Shown: positions 1-6,118, numbered from the stretch's first letter. The stretch: DNA of 6,764 nucleotides from Parachlamydiales bacterium (GCA_030641465.1 DAOWHK010000063.1:1-6764), one strand, 5' to 3'. Numbers and translations: made by a program. The notes: generated from the letters alone by a model not told the origin.

Positions 1-3
1 AGA

Positions 4-1281
4 ATGGCAAATTCCACCACTTTAACAACCCTTCCCTCTGAAATCCTTTGTACGCATATTTTACCCCGCGTTGGATCCCCGCTTAATACCAGTCTTGTAT
101 CACGATACCTACATGCTCAAACAAATCAGGCAGTAGATTCTGAGCTCAAGCGAATGTGGCGTCATCTAAACCCGGAACAAGCCTTTGATCTACAAGCTAG
201 TAAAGAGCTTTATTTACAGGTATTTCAGCAAATTACTGGAAATATTGCACCTCACATGCCCCCTGTTTCATTCGAGCGATTTGTAGAAGCTGTCAATATA
301 GAATCCACCTTAGCATTCTGGAGGCAACTACCAGGTGGCGGTGCTCATCTAGATCAGCAAAATTTTAATGCTTTATCTTTAGATCAAATTAGACAGCTAC
401 TTAGTATTTGGATTGAGAACACCCCAGCTGCAAAAAATGTAGCTCATCTAGTGATAAAAGCTCAAACACTTCGGTTTTTGCCACCTGAAATCAAGCAACT
501 TAAGAACCTACACACGTTCGGTACTTGGCAAAATGACCAGCTAACAAATCTCCCTCCTGAAACCTTCCAACTTCTGCAATTACAAGAACTATCCCTCGGG
601 AATTTACAGTTAAGAGATCTACCGGAAGGACTCTCTCAGCTTCAGAATTTAAAAAAATTCTCTCTTAAATGTAATTCTCCAAGTGTCCAACATCAAATCC
701 TGCAGCTTCAGCAATTAGAAACTTTAACATTCAGAGGCAACCTTCTATCAGCTCATCCAATAATCAGTGCTCTTCAAAATTTAGTAAGTTTAATACTTAG
801 TAATAATCAGCTTACAGATCTTCCTCCTGAAATCGGCAATCTGAAGCTTTTAAAATTTTTATATCTTCAAAACAATCAGATTACAGCAATTCCTAGAGAG
901 ATCGGTGCTCTTCATAATTTAAAAAGATTAAACCTTAATAATAATCAGATTACAGCTATTCCTAGAGAGATCGGTAATCTCCCATCGTTACAAAGACTAT
1001 ACATCTTTAATAATCCGTTGACAGAACTACCTGAGAACTTTAGTAACGCCGAGCATATAAAAATAAACCTAGGTGTAGCTATGAACTTTGAAATAATTCA
1101 AGCTAATACATTTTACAAGTTTTTCCAACTAACTCCTGAGCAAAAAAACAGTGTTTATGGACGCATTTATCACTTAGCTATAGAAGCTGGAGAATCTATT
1201 GCTTCCTGGGATCATAGTTATGGAGAACATCATGTGTTTGATTCAGAGGAAAGACTTAATCAAGCCATGGCTGGGATCTAA
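4..1281 (+). CDS. F-box-like, leucine-rich-repeat protein (putative host-directed effector)
   Basis: A 425-residue protein with no signal peptide or membrane segment. Residues about 8-50 fit an F-box: LPSEIL at 10-15, a hydrophobic spacing, then SLVSRYL at 30-36 and a trailing MW. A variable linker follows (about 51-147). Residues about 148-356 are leucine-rich repeats of about 23 residues with the pattern LPPEIGNLxxLxxLxLxxNxL; the best copies lie at 264-335 (NNQLTDLPPEIG, NNQITAIPREIG twice). The middle repeats (about 220-260) are degenerate. The tail (357-425) has no LRRs. F-box domains bind Skp1 in eukaryotic SCF ubiquitin ligases and LRRs usually select the substrate, so a secreted ubiquitin-ligase mimic is a reasonable inference but unproven. 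The ATG is placed where an F-box protein should begin, but only three bases precede it, so the start and ribosome site cannot be verified. The stop TAA overlaps the stop of the converging transporter gene. LRR call is firm; F-box call is moderate. Confidence 0.85.
   Translation: MANSTTLTTLPSEILCTHILPRVGSPLNTSLVSRYLHAQTNQAVDSELKRMWRHLNPEQAFDLQASKELYLQVFQQITGNIAPHMPPVSFERFVEAVNIESTLAFWRQLPGGGAHLDQQNFNALSLDQIRQLLSIWIENTPAAKNVAHLVIKAQTLRFLPPEIKQLKNLHTFGTWQNDQLTNLPPETFQLLQLQELSLGNLQLRDLPEGLSQLQNLKKFSLKCNSPSVQHQILQLQQLETLTFRGNLLSAHPIISALQNLVSLILSNNQLTDLPPEIGNLKLLKFLYLQNNQITAIPREIGALHNLKRLNLNNNQITAIPREIGNLPSLQRLYIFNNPLTELPENFSNAEHIKINLGVAMNFEIIQANTFYKFFQLTPEQKNSVYGRIYHLAIEAGESIASWDHSYGEHHVFDSEERLNQAMAGI
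805..1011 (+). repeat. Tandem 69-bp coding repeats (LRR units)
   Basis: Three consecutive 69-nt (23-codon) units begin at 805, 874 and 943, each starting AATCAG. The first 33 nt of the second and third units (874-906 and 943-975) differ at a single base. The remaining 36 nt have diverged much more. The first unit matches only at the start and at the LPPEIG/IPREIG consensus. The near identity of the last two at DNA level, including synonymous positions, points to recent duplication or gene conversion within the LRR array. Confidence 0.8.
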
Positions 1282-2525
1282 ACTTTGCTTTTCTGTGATT
1301 TTCCGACTTTGACAAAGAATAGCAAAATAAATGCAGCTAAAAAAGTGAGAGGAAAGATCGTAAATGCAAATTGAAAATCAGCAATTGAATAGCTGGGAAC
1401 TCCACTAGAGCGCAAATCTAATAGATAACCAACAAGCGGCTGGAGGATCGCAGATCCAATTGCAATGATGCAGTTTGTTAATGCAATTGCAGTCCCTTTC
1501 GCAATGCGGGGATGAAGCTCTATTGCAATAGAGAAATTTAAGAGCTGCGCTGAGGAAAAAAGGCCTACTAAAAATAGTAGAAAAAAAAGAAGTGGCGCCG
1601 AAAGCGTTGTAATGTAAATTACTGGAAGTAGCGCTGCGGCTGCAAGTGCGATTCCAAGTAGGGTAATTCTTTTTCTTCTTTGAAAATGATCAGAAATATA
1701 TCCAATGATTGGCCCTCCAACAATCCATCCCACAAAAATCATGGAAGTTGCAAATCCCGCCTCTTCCTTACTAAATAAATAGGTTTTTTCAAGAAATGGA
1801 ATGCCCCAAAGGGATGCAAAAGCTGCAGTTGTTGCATAGAACAAAAGAGCAGATGCTGCATTTACCCAAGTATTTTTATTCTTACTTACAATTTTTAAAT
1901 TGTGTAATAGATCGTGAGAGGCTTTTTGAGCTTCAGCTTTTCTAATAGATGCTGGCATCTCCTGTCTAATGCAAAGAAAAATAATAATAGCAAGCAAGAC
2001 ACCCACAACTCCCAGTCCAAAAAGGGTTAATCGCCATCCATAATTTTCTACAATATATCCAAGAGGCCCTTCTCCACCGACAGCTCCAAGCATTCCAATA
2101 GAATTTCCAAGTCCCACAAGAAGGGCGAGCTGCTTTCCAGAAAACCAATGTGAGGAAATGTAGATCATTCCAACAAAGGCAAATGCAGATCCTATTCCCA
2201 TGAAAAATCTTCCAAGTTCTGCAATACCAATTTGGTTTGCTAAGGCAAATAAAAATGCGCCAATTGCGCAAATAAGTGATGCAAATGTCAGAAGTTTTCT
2301 TGCACCAAATCGATCCATGAGTACCCCTACTGGAATCTGCATAGGGGCGTAGGAATAAAAATAAAACGCGCTTAGAGTTCCAAGGGCTGCAGCATCCACA
2401 CTAAATGCTTTCATTAAATTATCAACCATGACAGTTGGAAATACCCGAAGGAAAAATTCATAAAAAAGAAAGAGAACAGAAAGGCCCCAAATTATCCATC
2501 TAAGAACGCCATGATGCTTATTCAT
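1278..2525 (-). CDS. MFS-family transporter, 12 transmembrane helices
   Basis: A 415-residue inner-membrane protein with about twelve hydrophobic helices: roughly 11-30, 45-69, 79-97, 101-123, 131-155, 164-186, then a hydrophilic central loop at about 187-220, and 221-241, 257-278, 286-306, 310-332, 343-368 and 385-406. The MFS motif A is clear between helices 2 and 3 (G67-V-L-M-D71-R-F-G-A-R-K77), and a degenerate copy lies between helices 8 and 9 (G275-Y-I-S-D279...R283-R-K). Length and symmetry are normal for the superfamily. The substrate cannot be read from the sequence. It begins in an ATGA overlap with the pgi stop, so it is probably made with glucose-6-phosphate isomerase; import of a sugar or sugar phosphate is possible, but I do not see the organophosphate antiporter (UhpC/GlpT) signature and its length is shorter than those. 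A metabolite carrier of another kind, such as the Legionella Pht type, is equally open. No terminator follows; its stop overlaps the converging LRR gene. Confidence 0.92.
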   Translation of the reverse strand: MNKHHGVLRWIIWGLSVLFLFYEFFLRVFPTVMVDNLMKAFSVDAAALGTLSAFYFYSYAPMQIPVGVLMDRFGARKLLTFASLICAIGAFLFALANQIGIAELGRFFMGIGSAFAFVGMIYISSHWFSGKQLALLVGLGNSIGMLGAVGGEGPLGYIVENYGWRLTLFGLGVVGVLLAIIIFLCIRQEMPASIRKAEAQKASHDLLHNLKIVSKNKNTWVNAASALLFYATTAAFASLWGIPFLEKTYLFSKEEAGFATSMIFVGWIVGGPIIGYISDHFQRRKRITLLGIALAAAALLPVIYITTLSAPLLFFLLFLVGLFSSAQLLNFSIAIELHPRIAKGTAIALTNCIIAIGSAILQPLVGYLLDLRSSGVPSYSIADFQFAFTIFPLTFLAAFILLFFVKVGKSQKSKV

Positions 2526-4111
2526 AAATCCTCTAATTGCTCTAGATAGGCTCTACCAAGGGGAAAGTCCTTCTGATCAATCGGTTCATCTTTCCGCTGC
2601 TTGCGGAAAAGATCAATGATTTTATTCGCGAGAATTTTCCCAAGCTGTACACCTTCTTGATCAAATGAATTGATATTCCATAAAAACCCTTGAAAGGCAA
2701 TTTTATTTTCATAATAAGAAAGAATCATTCCCATAGTATAGGGATCACATTTTTTTGCAAGTAATAGGCGATTTGGGCGATTGCCTGGAAACACTTTGTT
2801 TGGATTATCATTTGTTTTACCAGTTGCAAGTCCAATAGACTGAGCAAATAAGTTAGAGAGTAGCTTTTCTTGACTCGTTGTTCCAAGGTATTCTATATCC
2901 TCTTGCATTTGAGCCTCTTTAAATCCAATAAATTCTACAGGCACTGGATTTGTTCCTTGATGAATCAACTGATAAAAAGAGTGCTGCCCATTTGTGCCGG
3001 GCTCACCCCAAATGACCGGGCCTGTTTCAAAATCCACAGTAATCGCTTGTTTATCAATTCTTTTACCATTCGATTCCATATCACACTGCTGAAGATGTGC
3101 TGGAAACCTAAGCATCGCTTGGGAATAAGGAATAATTGCAGAAGTTTGGTGCTTCAAAAAATTTCGATTCCAAAGACCTAGTAATGCTGAAAGAAGAGGG
3201 AGGTTCTCTTTAGGATTAGGGTTTAATGCAATTTGGTCCATAGCATGCGCACCTTTTAGAAACTCTAGATGCTTATCCATACCAAGTGCAAAAGCTAAAA
3301 CAACGGCCCCAACCATAGATGTCACAGAATATCTTCCCCCAATATAGTCCCAAATATAAAAAGAAGCTTTATATTTTGAAGGGTCATCCATGGGACTACC
3401 CTTTCCAGTTACTGCAACAAGGTGATTTTGAGGACTAAGCCCGAGCTCCTGTAATTTATTTCGAATCAATTGCTCATTTGTAAGTGTTTCAAGCGTTGTC
3501 CCGGATTTAGAAACAACAATGACAAGGGTTTTACTAAGATTAACTTTAGAAAGAACATCTGCTGCATCATCTGGGTCTACATTTGAGATAAAGTGAACAT
3601 TTCGCCCTTTTTTCTGATACGCTTTAAGAGCTAAATACATGGCTCTTGGTCCAAGATCTGAACCACCAATACCCACTTGTATCATGTCAGTAAAGCCCTC
3701 TTTTTCCACATTCTCTAGAAATTTCTTTAATTTCTCTAGCTCCTGATATGCAAGTTTTGTGGCAAGGCGTGCTTTTTCCGAAGGGTTTTGCGTGTCAAAA
3801 AAATCGCGCATTGACGTGTGAAGTACAGACCGCTTTTCACTCTCAAATCCTTCAATCTGATTTATCACTTCTCCATTTTGCATTGACTGCATCTTGTCAA
3901 TGACCTTCGCTTCCTCAGCAAGGGAAAAAAGAGCGTCTATTACAGTTTGATCTACTCTTTCCGCTGCAAAAAATAGAGATAAATTCCCAGATTTTGCAGA
4001 AAATTCCTTAATTCTTTTGGGAGTAAGCACCCCCTCTTTTGATAAATCTACGGGAGTTTCTGAAAGTTTCAGAAGTAGTTTAGCCGACTCATATTCCCTA
4101 AATGAAACCAT
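2522..4111 (-). CDS. pgi: Glucose-6-phosphate isomerase
   Basis: Cytosolic enzyme that interconverts glucose 6-phosphate and fructose 6-phosphate at the top of glycolysis. At 529 residues it is full length for the family. Sugar-phosphate-binding motifs are present: GIGGSDLG (147-154), SKSGTT (201-206) and GGRYSVTS (258-265, with R260). The catalytic set is intact: E346 in MESNGK, H377 in the signature GEPGTNGQHSFYQLIHQG (369-386), and K492 in EGVQLGK. The 31-residue spacing between E346 and H377 equals that of the rabbit enzyme (E357, H388). The overall sequence closely resembles chlamydial Pgi, for example MQSMQNGEV (74-82), VSKSGTTLET (200-209), ENLPLLSALLGLWNRNFL and INSFDQEGV (480-488). 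The start ATG has a Shine-Dalgarno 6 nt upstream. It is the first gene of a two-gene unit with the MFS transporter. Obligate intracellular chlamydiae depend on this step to use imported or phosphorylated glucose. Confidence 0.98.
   Translation of the reverse strand: MVSFREYESAKLLLKLSETPVDLSKEGVLTPKRIKEFSAKSGNLSLFFAAERVDQTVIDALFSLAEEAKVIDKMQSMQNGEVINQIEGFESEKRSVLHTSMRDFFDTQNPSEKARLATKLAYQELEKLKKFLENVEKEGFTDMIQVGIGGSDLGPRAMYLALKAYQKKGRNVHFISNVDPDDAADVLSKVNLSKTLVIVVSKSGTTLETLTNEQLIRNKLQELGLSPQNHLVAVTGKGSPMDDPSKYKASFYIWDYIGGRYSVTSMVGAVVLAFALGMDKHLEFLKGAHAMDQIALNPNPKENLPLLSALLGLWNRNFLKHQTSAIIPYSQAMLRFPAHLQQCDMESNGKRIDKQAITVDFETGPVIWGEPGTNGQHSFYQLIHQGTNPVPVEFIGFKEAQMQEDIEYLGTTSQEKLLSNLFAQSIGLATGKTNDNPNKVFPGNRPNRLLLAKKCDPYTMGMILSYYENKIAFQGFLWNINSFDQEGVQLGKILANKIIDLFRKQRKDEPIDQKDFPLGRAYLEQLEDL
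2530..2533 (-). promoter_or_regulatory. Shine-Dalgarno of the MFS gene, inside the pgi 3' end
   Basis: On the minus strand GAGG lies 4 nt before the ATG at 2525-2523, within the codons for the last residues of Pgi (E-D-L-stop). The ATG overlaps the pgi TGA as ATGA. This supports the chosen start and translational coupling from pgi to the transporter. Confidence 0.7.
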
Positions 4112-4117
4112 ATGTAA

Positions 4118-4122
4118 TCCCT
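4118..4122 (-). promoter_or_regulatory. Shine-Dalgarno of pgi
   Basis: Minus-strand AGGGA sits 6 nt upstream of the ATG at 4111-4109. It supports this start codon, which also gives an N-terminus of the length expected for chlamydial Pgi. Confidence 0.65.
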
Positions 4123-4148
4123 ATCAGATGATACAATACAAAAAATTG

Positions 4149-4177
4149 TTTATGGCATAAATCGAAGGATTGAACAA
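4149..4177 (-). promoter_or_regulatory. Weak candidate sigma-70-type promoter for pgi
   Basis: On the minus strand TTGTTC (4177-4172) and CATAAA (4154-4149) are separated by 17 nt, about 40 nt before the pgi start. The hexamers match the consensus at 3/6 and 4/6 only. The spacing and location are good, the sequence match is poor, so this is a guess at where pgi transcription begins. Readthrough from the trmB operon across the tRNA is the alternative. Confidence 0.3.
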
Positions 4178-4206
4178 CCTTTTTATTTAGAGCATTAAGA
4201 TGTTTA

Positions 4207-4236
4207 TTGATTAATATTCCAGTTTCCAGCTAAAAT
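4207..4236 (+). promoter_or_regulatory. Likely promoter of the tRNA-Pro gene
   Basis: TTGATT (4207-4212, 4/6 to TTGACA) and TAAAAT (4231-4236, 5/6 to TATAAT) are separated by 18 nt. Initiation would fall about 7 nt after the -10 hexamer, leaving a leader of about ten bases before the tRNA 5' end at 4254, typical of a bacterial tRNA gene with its own promoter. Confidence 0.6.
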
Positions 4237-4253
4237 TGCGTTCAATATTCATT

Positions 4254-4328
4254 CGGGGTATAGCGCAGCTTGGCTAGCGCGACTGCTTTGGGAGCAGTAG
4301 GTCGGGGGTTCGAATCCCTCTACCCCGA
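4254..4328 (+). tRNA. tRNA-Pro (anticodon UGG)
   Basis: A complete 75-nt cloverleaf. The acceptor stem CGGGGTA (4254-4260) pairs with TACCCCG (4321-4327), followed by discriminator A at 4328. The D stem is GCGC/GCGC. The anticodon stem is ACTGC/GCAGT around the loop TTTGGGA, placing TGG at 4289-4291 with G at position 37, as in proline tRNAs. The T loop is TTCGAAT. The C1-G72 pair, A73, G35 and G36 are the known bacterial tRNA-Pro identity features. CCA is not encoded (A is followed by ATT), so it must be added enzymatically. The UGG anticodon can read all or most proline codons. The gene runs opposite to its neighbours, and its 3' 55 nt are antisense to the end of the unknown gene on the minus strand. 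I see no hairpin terminator after it, only ATTTTT. Confidence 0.97.
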
Positions 4329-5227
4329 ATTTTTCCTCCAGCAGCAATAAAACCATCAAGCTGCCTCTTTCCTTGAGCTGTGATAAAATCCTCCAAATAG
4401 ATAATTTCATCCAAACCTTCCCACTTTTCTAGTATTTTAAGCTCTGGAATCATACGGAATTTGGTGCCCTTCATTTCTTGAAGCAGTTCTTCTAAATGCA
4501 AGCAAATTTCTTCATTCCAAAAGGATTTATCAGGAATACAAACGCCAATTTCACACTGATCTGGCTCTCCAAAGTATCCATTATTCCACCTAAGCGCACC
4601 TATTTTTGCAACGCTTGAACGAATACCTAGAAGTATATGACCAAATAATTCTTCTGAAAGAAGGATCGCAATTTCTGCTTGGCTCTTGACTTTTATAGCA
4701 TCAAAAAATGCAAATACCAAGATCTCTTCTGGAAGCTTTGATGCAAGAGTATGCAAATATTGAGCAAGCGCATTTATTACAAAAAAACGCTCTTTAAAAG
4801 AAAGTTCAAGTTGCATTTCTTCAAAATGCTCTTTATGTACTTGATTCCAAACAAACTGCGTCTCATAATCGAGATTTCCTCGAAAAAGTATCACTCCAAA
4901 TGTTTGCTCTCGAAAGTTGTCCCAAATAATCTCATTAAATTGCTTAATTGCAACCGTGAAAGATAAAAAAGAAGTAGGAGAGCTTAAGGGAAATGAGAGC
5001 TTTTCTAGTCCAAAATCTAACTCCCATAGAATTGTCCCACCAAGCTGAATGATTTTTCTCGCCTCTGCAATCTCTTTGTCCCATTTCAAAAGACTCGAAG
5101 CTGCCCCGTCTAACCGAATTCGATACGTATTATATTTTGAAGAGTCAAAAGCCCCCTCTTCTTGAATCACAGGCGTAAAGAGGTTTCCCTTACTTGTAAA
5201 TCCAAAAGCATCATATTCAATTAACAT
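4274..5227 (-). CDS. Conserved-looking protein of unknown function, coupled to trmB; C-terminus runs into tRNA-Pro
   Basis: A 317-residue soluble protein that I do not recognise. It has no signal peptide, no clear membrane segment and no catalytic motif I can name. It alternates hydrophobic strands and amphipathic helices, with many aromatic and acidic residues. Notable stretches are YDAFGFTSKGNLFTPVIQEE at the N-terminus (5-24), WDKEIAEARKIIQLGG (49-64) and GFIAAGGKI at 292-300. The ATG lies inside the trmB 3' end (11-nt overlap) and no Shine-Dalgarno is visible (AATCAAAAAA precedes it), so translation probably depends on coupling to trmB. Residues 301-317 (RGRGIRTPDLLLPKQSR) and the TAG are encoded antisense to tRNA-Pro; peptides of this kind are a familiar by-product of reading a tRNA backwards. 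The functional protein therefore probably ends near residue 300, with the rest an unselected tail, or the original 3' end was lost when sequence next to the tRNA changed. The long frame, operon position and codon pattern favour a real gene. Confidence 0.8.
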   Translation of the reverse strand: MLIEYDAFGFTSKGNLFTPVIQEEGAFDSSKYNTYRIRLDGAASSLLKWDKEIAEARKIIQLGGTILWELDFGLEKLSFPLSSPTSFLSFTVAIKQFNEIIWDNFREQTFGVILFRGNLDYETQFVWNQVHKEHFEEMQLELSFKERFFVINALAQYLHTLASKLPEEILVFAFFDAIKVKSQAEIAILLSEELFGHILLGIRSSVAKIGALRWNNGYFGEPDQCEIGVCIPDKSFWNEEICLHLEELLQEMKGTKFRMIPELKILEKWEGLDEIIYLEDFITAQGKRQLDGFIAAGGKIRGRGIRTPDLLLPKQSR

Positions 5228-5891
5228 TTTTTTGATTGCTGTATTTTAAGTGATTGATCACGCGTCCTTTCTGACGCCAAAGTCTTTCAAAAAACGAAGT
5301 CCCATAATTATCAAACGGAAGCTTTTCCACATTGCTCCATATAGGCAATTTAGCCATCACGCCCATCATTTGCTTAGCATAGGTCAAATCATCCGTTACA
5401 AATTCTGCAGTTCCAAAGGGCGCTAATATACGCCCAAGCTCAAGTGCAAAAGACTCTCTAATTAATCGATGCTTCGCATGGCGATCTTTCGGCCAAGGAT
5501 CTGGAAAATTGACATAAGCTGCATGACAAGAGTCATCTTTCAAATAAGACCTCATGAAAGTAAGAGCTTCGCCGGCTACAATGAATAAATTAGAAAGTCC
5601 TGCATTTTCTCTTTTGGAAAAAATTTTTCGCACTCTTTTAAACTGCATCTCAACTGCGATCCAATTGATCTTTGGATTCTCTAGTGCTTTATTAAAAATC
5701 CACTCCCCATTGCCACTACAAAATTCAATAAAAACTTTTTGATCGTTTCCAAAAAGAGATGCGTCTTCAAAAGGCGGCATCAGGAACTGGTCGTGATTTT
5801 TATAATATTCTGGGACATATAATACGCCCTTACTAATTAATGGGTGCCTTTTCTCCCAACTAAAAGGAAATTTTAAGTCTTTAGGACGCAC
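5217..5891 (-). CDS. trmB: tRNA (guanine-N7-)-methyltransferase TrmB
   Basis: A cytosolic SAM-dependent enzyme that makes m7G at position 46 of tRNA variable loops. At 224 residues it is a normal length. Visible motifs are the SAM-binding loop IEFCSGNGEW (55-64, a chlamydia-like form of the usual EIGxGxG), acidic E81 in AVEMQFKRVRK, the family hallmark NFPDPWPKDRHAKHRL (128-143), TDDLTY (166-171), and the C-terminal TSFFERLWRQKG (198-209), matching TxFExRGxxxG. The N-terminus MRPKDLKFPFSWEKR resembles chlamydial TrmB. The start is GTG (5891-5889), supported by GGAG 7 nt upstream. It is the first gene of a two-gene unit with the overlapping unknown gene. The neighbouring tRNA-Pro has the AGGTC variable region with G at position 46, so it is a possible substrate. 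Confidence 0.96.
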   Translation of the reverse strand: MRPKDLKFPFSWEKRHPLISKGVLYVPEYYKNHDQFLMPPFEDASLFGNDQKVFIEFCSGNGEWIFNKALENPKINWIAVEMQFKRVRKIFSKRENAGLSNLFIVAGEALTFMRSYLKDDSCHAAYVNFPDPWPKDRHAKHRLIRESFALELGRILAPFGTAEFVTDDLTYAKQMMGVMAKLPIWSNVEKLPFDNYGTSFFERLWRQKGRVINHLKYSNQKNVN

Positions 5892-5898
5892 TGATTAA

Positions 5899-5902
5899 CT
5901 CC
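5899..5902 (-). promoter_or_regulatory. Shine-Dalgarno deciding the GTG start of trmB
   Basis: Minus-strand GGAG is followed by 7 nt and then GTG. This is the best ribosome site near the gene and fixes the start at the GTG whose product begins MRPKDLK, in line with chlamydial TrmB N-termini. Confidence 0.75.
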
Positions 5903-5930
5903 GAAATTTCAAATTTAGATGGATTGTTGA

Positions 5931-5998
5931 GAAAAAATCATTTTTGAAGCAACAAGCTAACTATTTATAGTTAGTGGCTTGCGAAAAAAGATTTTTTC
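5931..5998. repeat. Three-part imperfect inverted repeat (68 bp) upstream of trmB
   Basis: Nested complementary blocks are arranged symmetrically. Outer pair GAAAAAATC (5931-5939) and GATTTTTTC (5990-5998), 9/9. Middle pair CAAGC (5953-5957) and GCTTG (5977-5981). Inner pair TAACTAT (5958-5964) and ATAGTTA (5967-5973), 7/7 with a 2-nt loop. The only asymmetry in the inner stem is GTG at 5974-5976. The right arm also holds a small palindrome GAAAAAA-GA-TTTTTTC (5983-5998). It could be a bidirectional transcription terminator between the partial right-hand gene and trmB, or a relic of a small mobile repeat. Neither hairpin is followed directly by a simple T-run, so the terminator reading is uncertain. 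Confidence 0.55.
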
Positions 5999-6005
5999 AA
6001 AAAGA

Positions 6006-6053
6006 CGCTGAAGTTGAAACAAGGGGGTTATTCAGCGCTTCCTTTATGTTTCA
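6006..6053. other. Interleaved inverted repeats with pseudoknot topology
   Basis: Two perfect 7-nt complementary pairs interlock: CGCTGAA (6006-6012) with TTCAGCG (6031-6037), and TGAAACA (6015-6021) with TGTTTCA (6047-6053). The order a-b-a'-b' is that of an H-type pseudoknot. A run of five G (6023-6027) lies in the connecting segment. It could be part of a 3' UTR, a trmB leader or a small RNA, or chance. The strand is unknown. Confidence 0.3.
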
Positions 6054-6118
6054 TAGAAAGAAAGTATAAGGAATCATTGTTTTTCTCGCACTTTGAAAGT
6101 ATTGATATGCCTAATGGA

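Larger units (their letters stand above)
5892..6118. other. Non-coding spacer between trmB and the partial right-hand gene
   Basis: A 227-nt stretch without a supportable gene; both flanking genes are on the minus strand. It contains the trmB Shine-Dalgarno, a 68-bp nested inverted repeat, and the interleaved repeats at 6006-6053. No convincing promoter hexamers for trmB were found. The longest start-to-stop frames seen are tiny, for example minus-strand MKHKGSAE, without a ribosome site. Confidence 0.7.

Noticed and set aside
1966..2271. 101-codon minus-strand frame inside the MFS gene, rich in Cys and Trp
   Set aside because: It lies in another frame of a clear transporter gene; its composition is that of an out-of-frame reading of membrane-helix codons and it has no recognisable domain.
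2870..3181. 103-codon plus-strand frame antisense to pgi
   Set aside because: It covers a highly conserved part of pgi in the opposite strand, has no ribosome site or domain, and is explained as a shadow.
4254..4328. tRNA-Pro as an attachment site of an integrated island
   Set aside because: No integrase gene and no duplicated tRNA 3' end are visible in the window, and the adjacent trmB is a housekeeping gene; kept only as one explanation for the odd coding overlap.
4751..4966. Lys-rich 71-codon plus-strand frame antisense to the unknown gene
   Set aside because: Composition reflects AT-rich antisense reading; no ribosome site or family resemblance.
5554..5742. 62-codon plus-strand frame antisense to trmB
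   Set aside because: Antisense to the conserved TrmB coding region, with no supporting signal.
6028..6054. Minus-strand mini-frame MKHKGSAE as a possible leader peptide for trmB
   Set aside because: Eight codons, no ribosome site, far from trmB and overlapping the structured element; nothing distinguishes it from chance.
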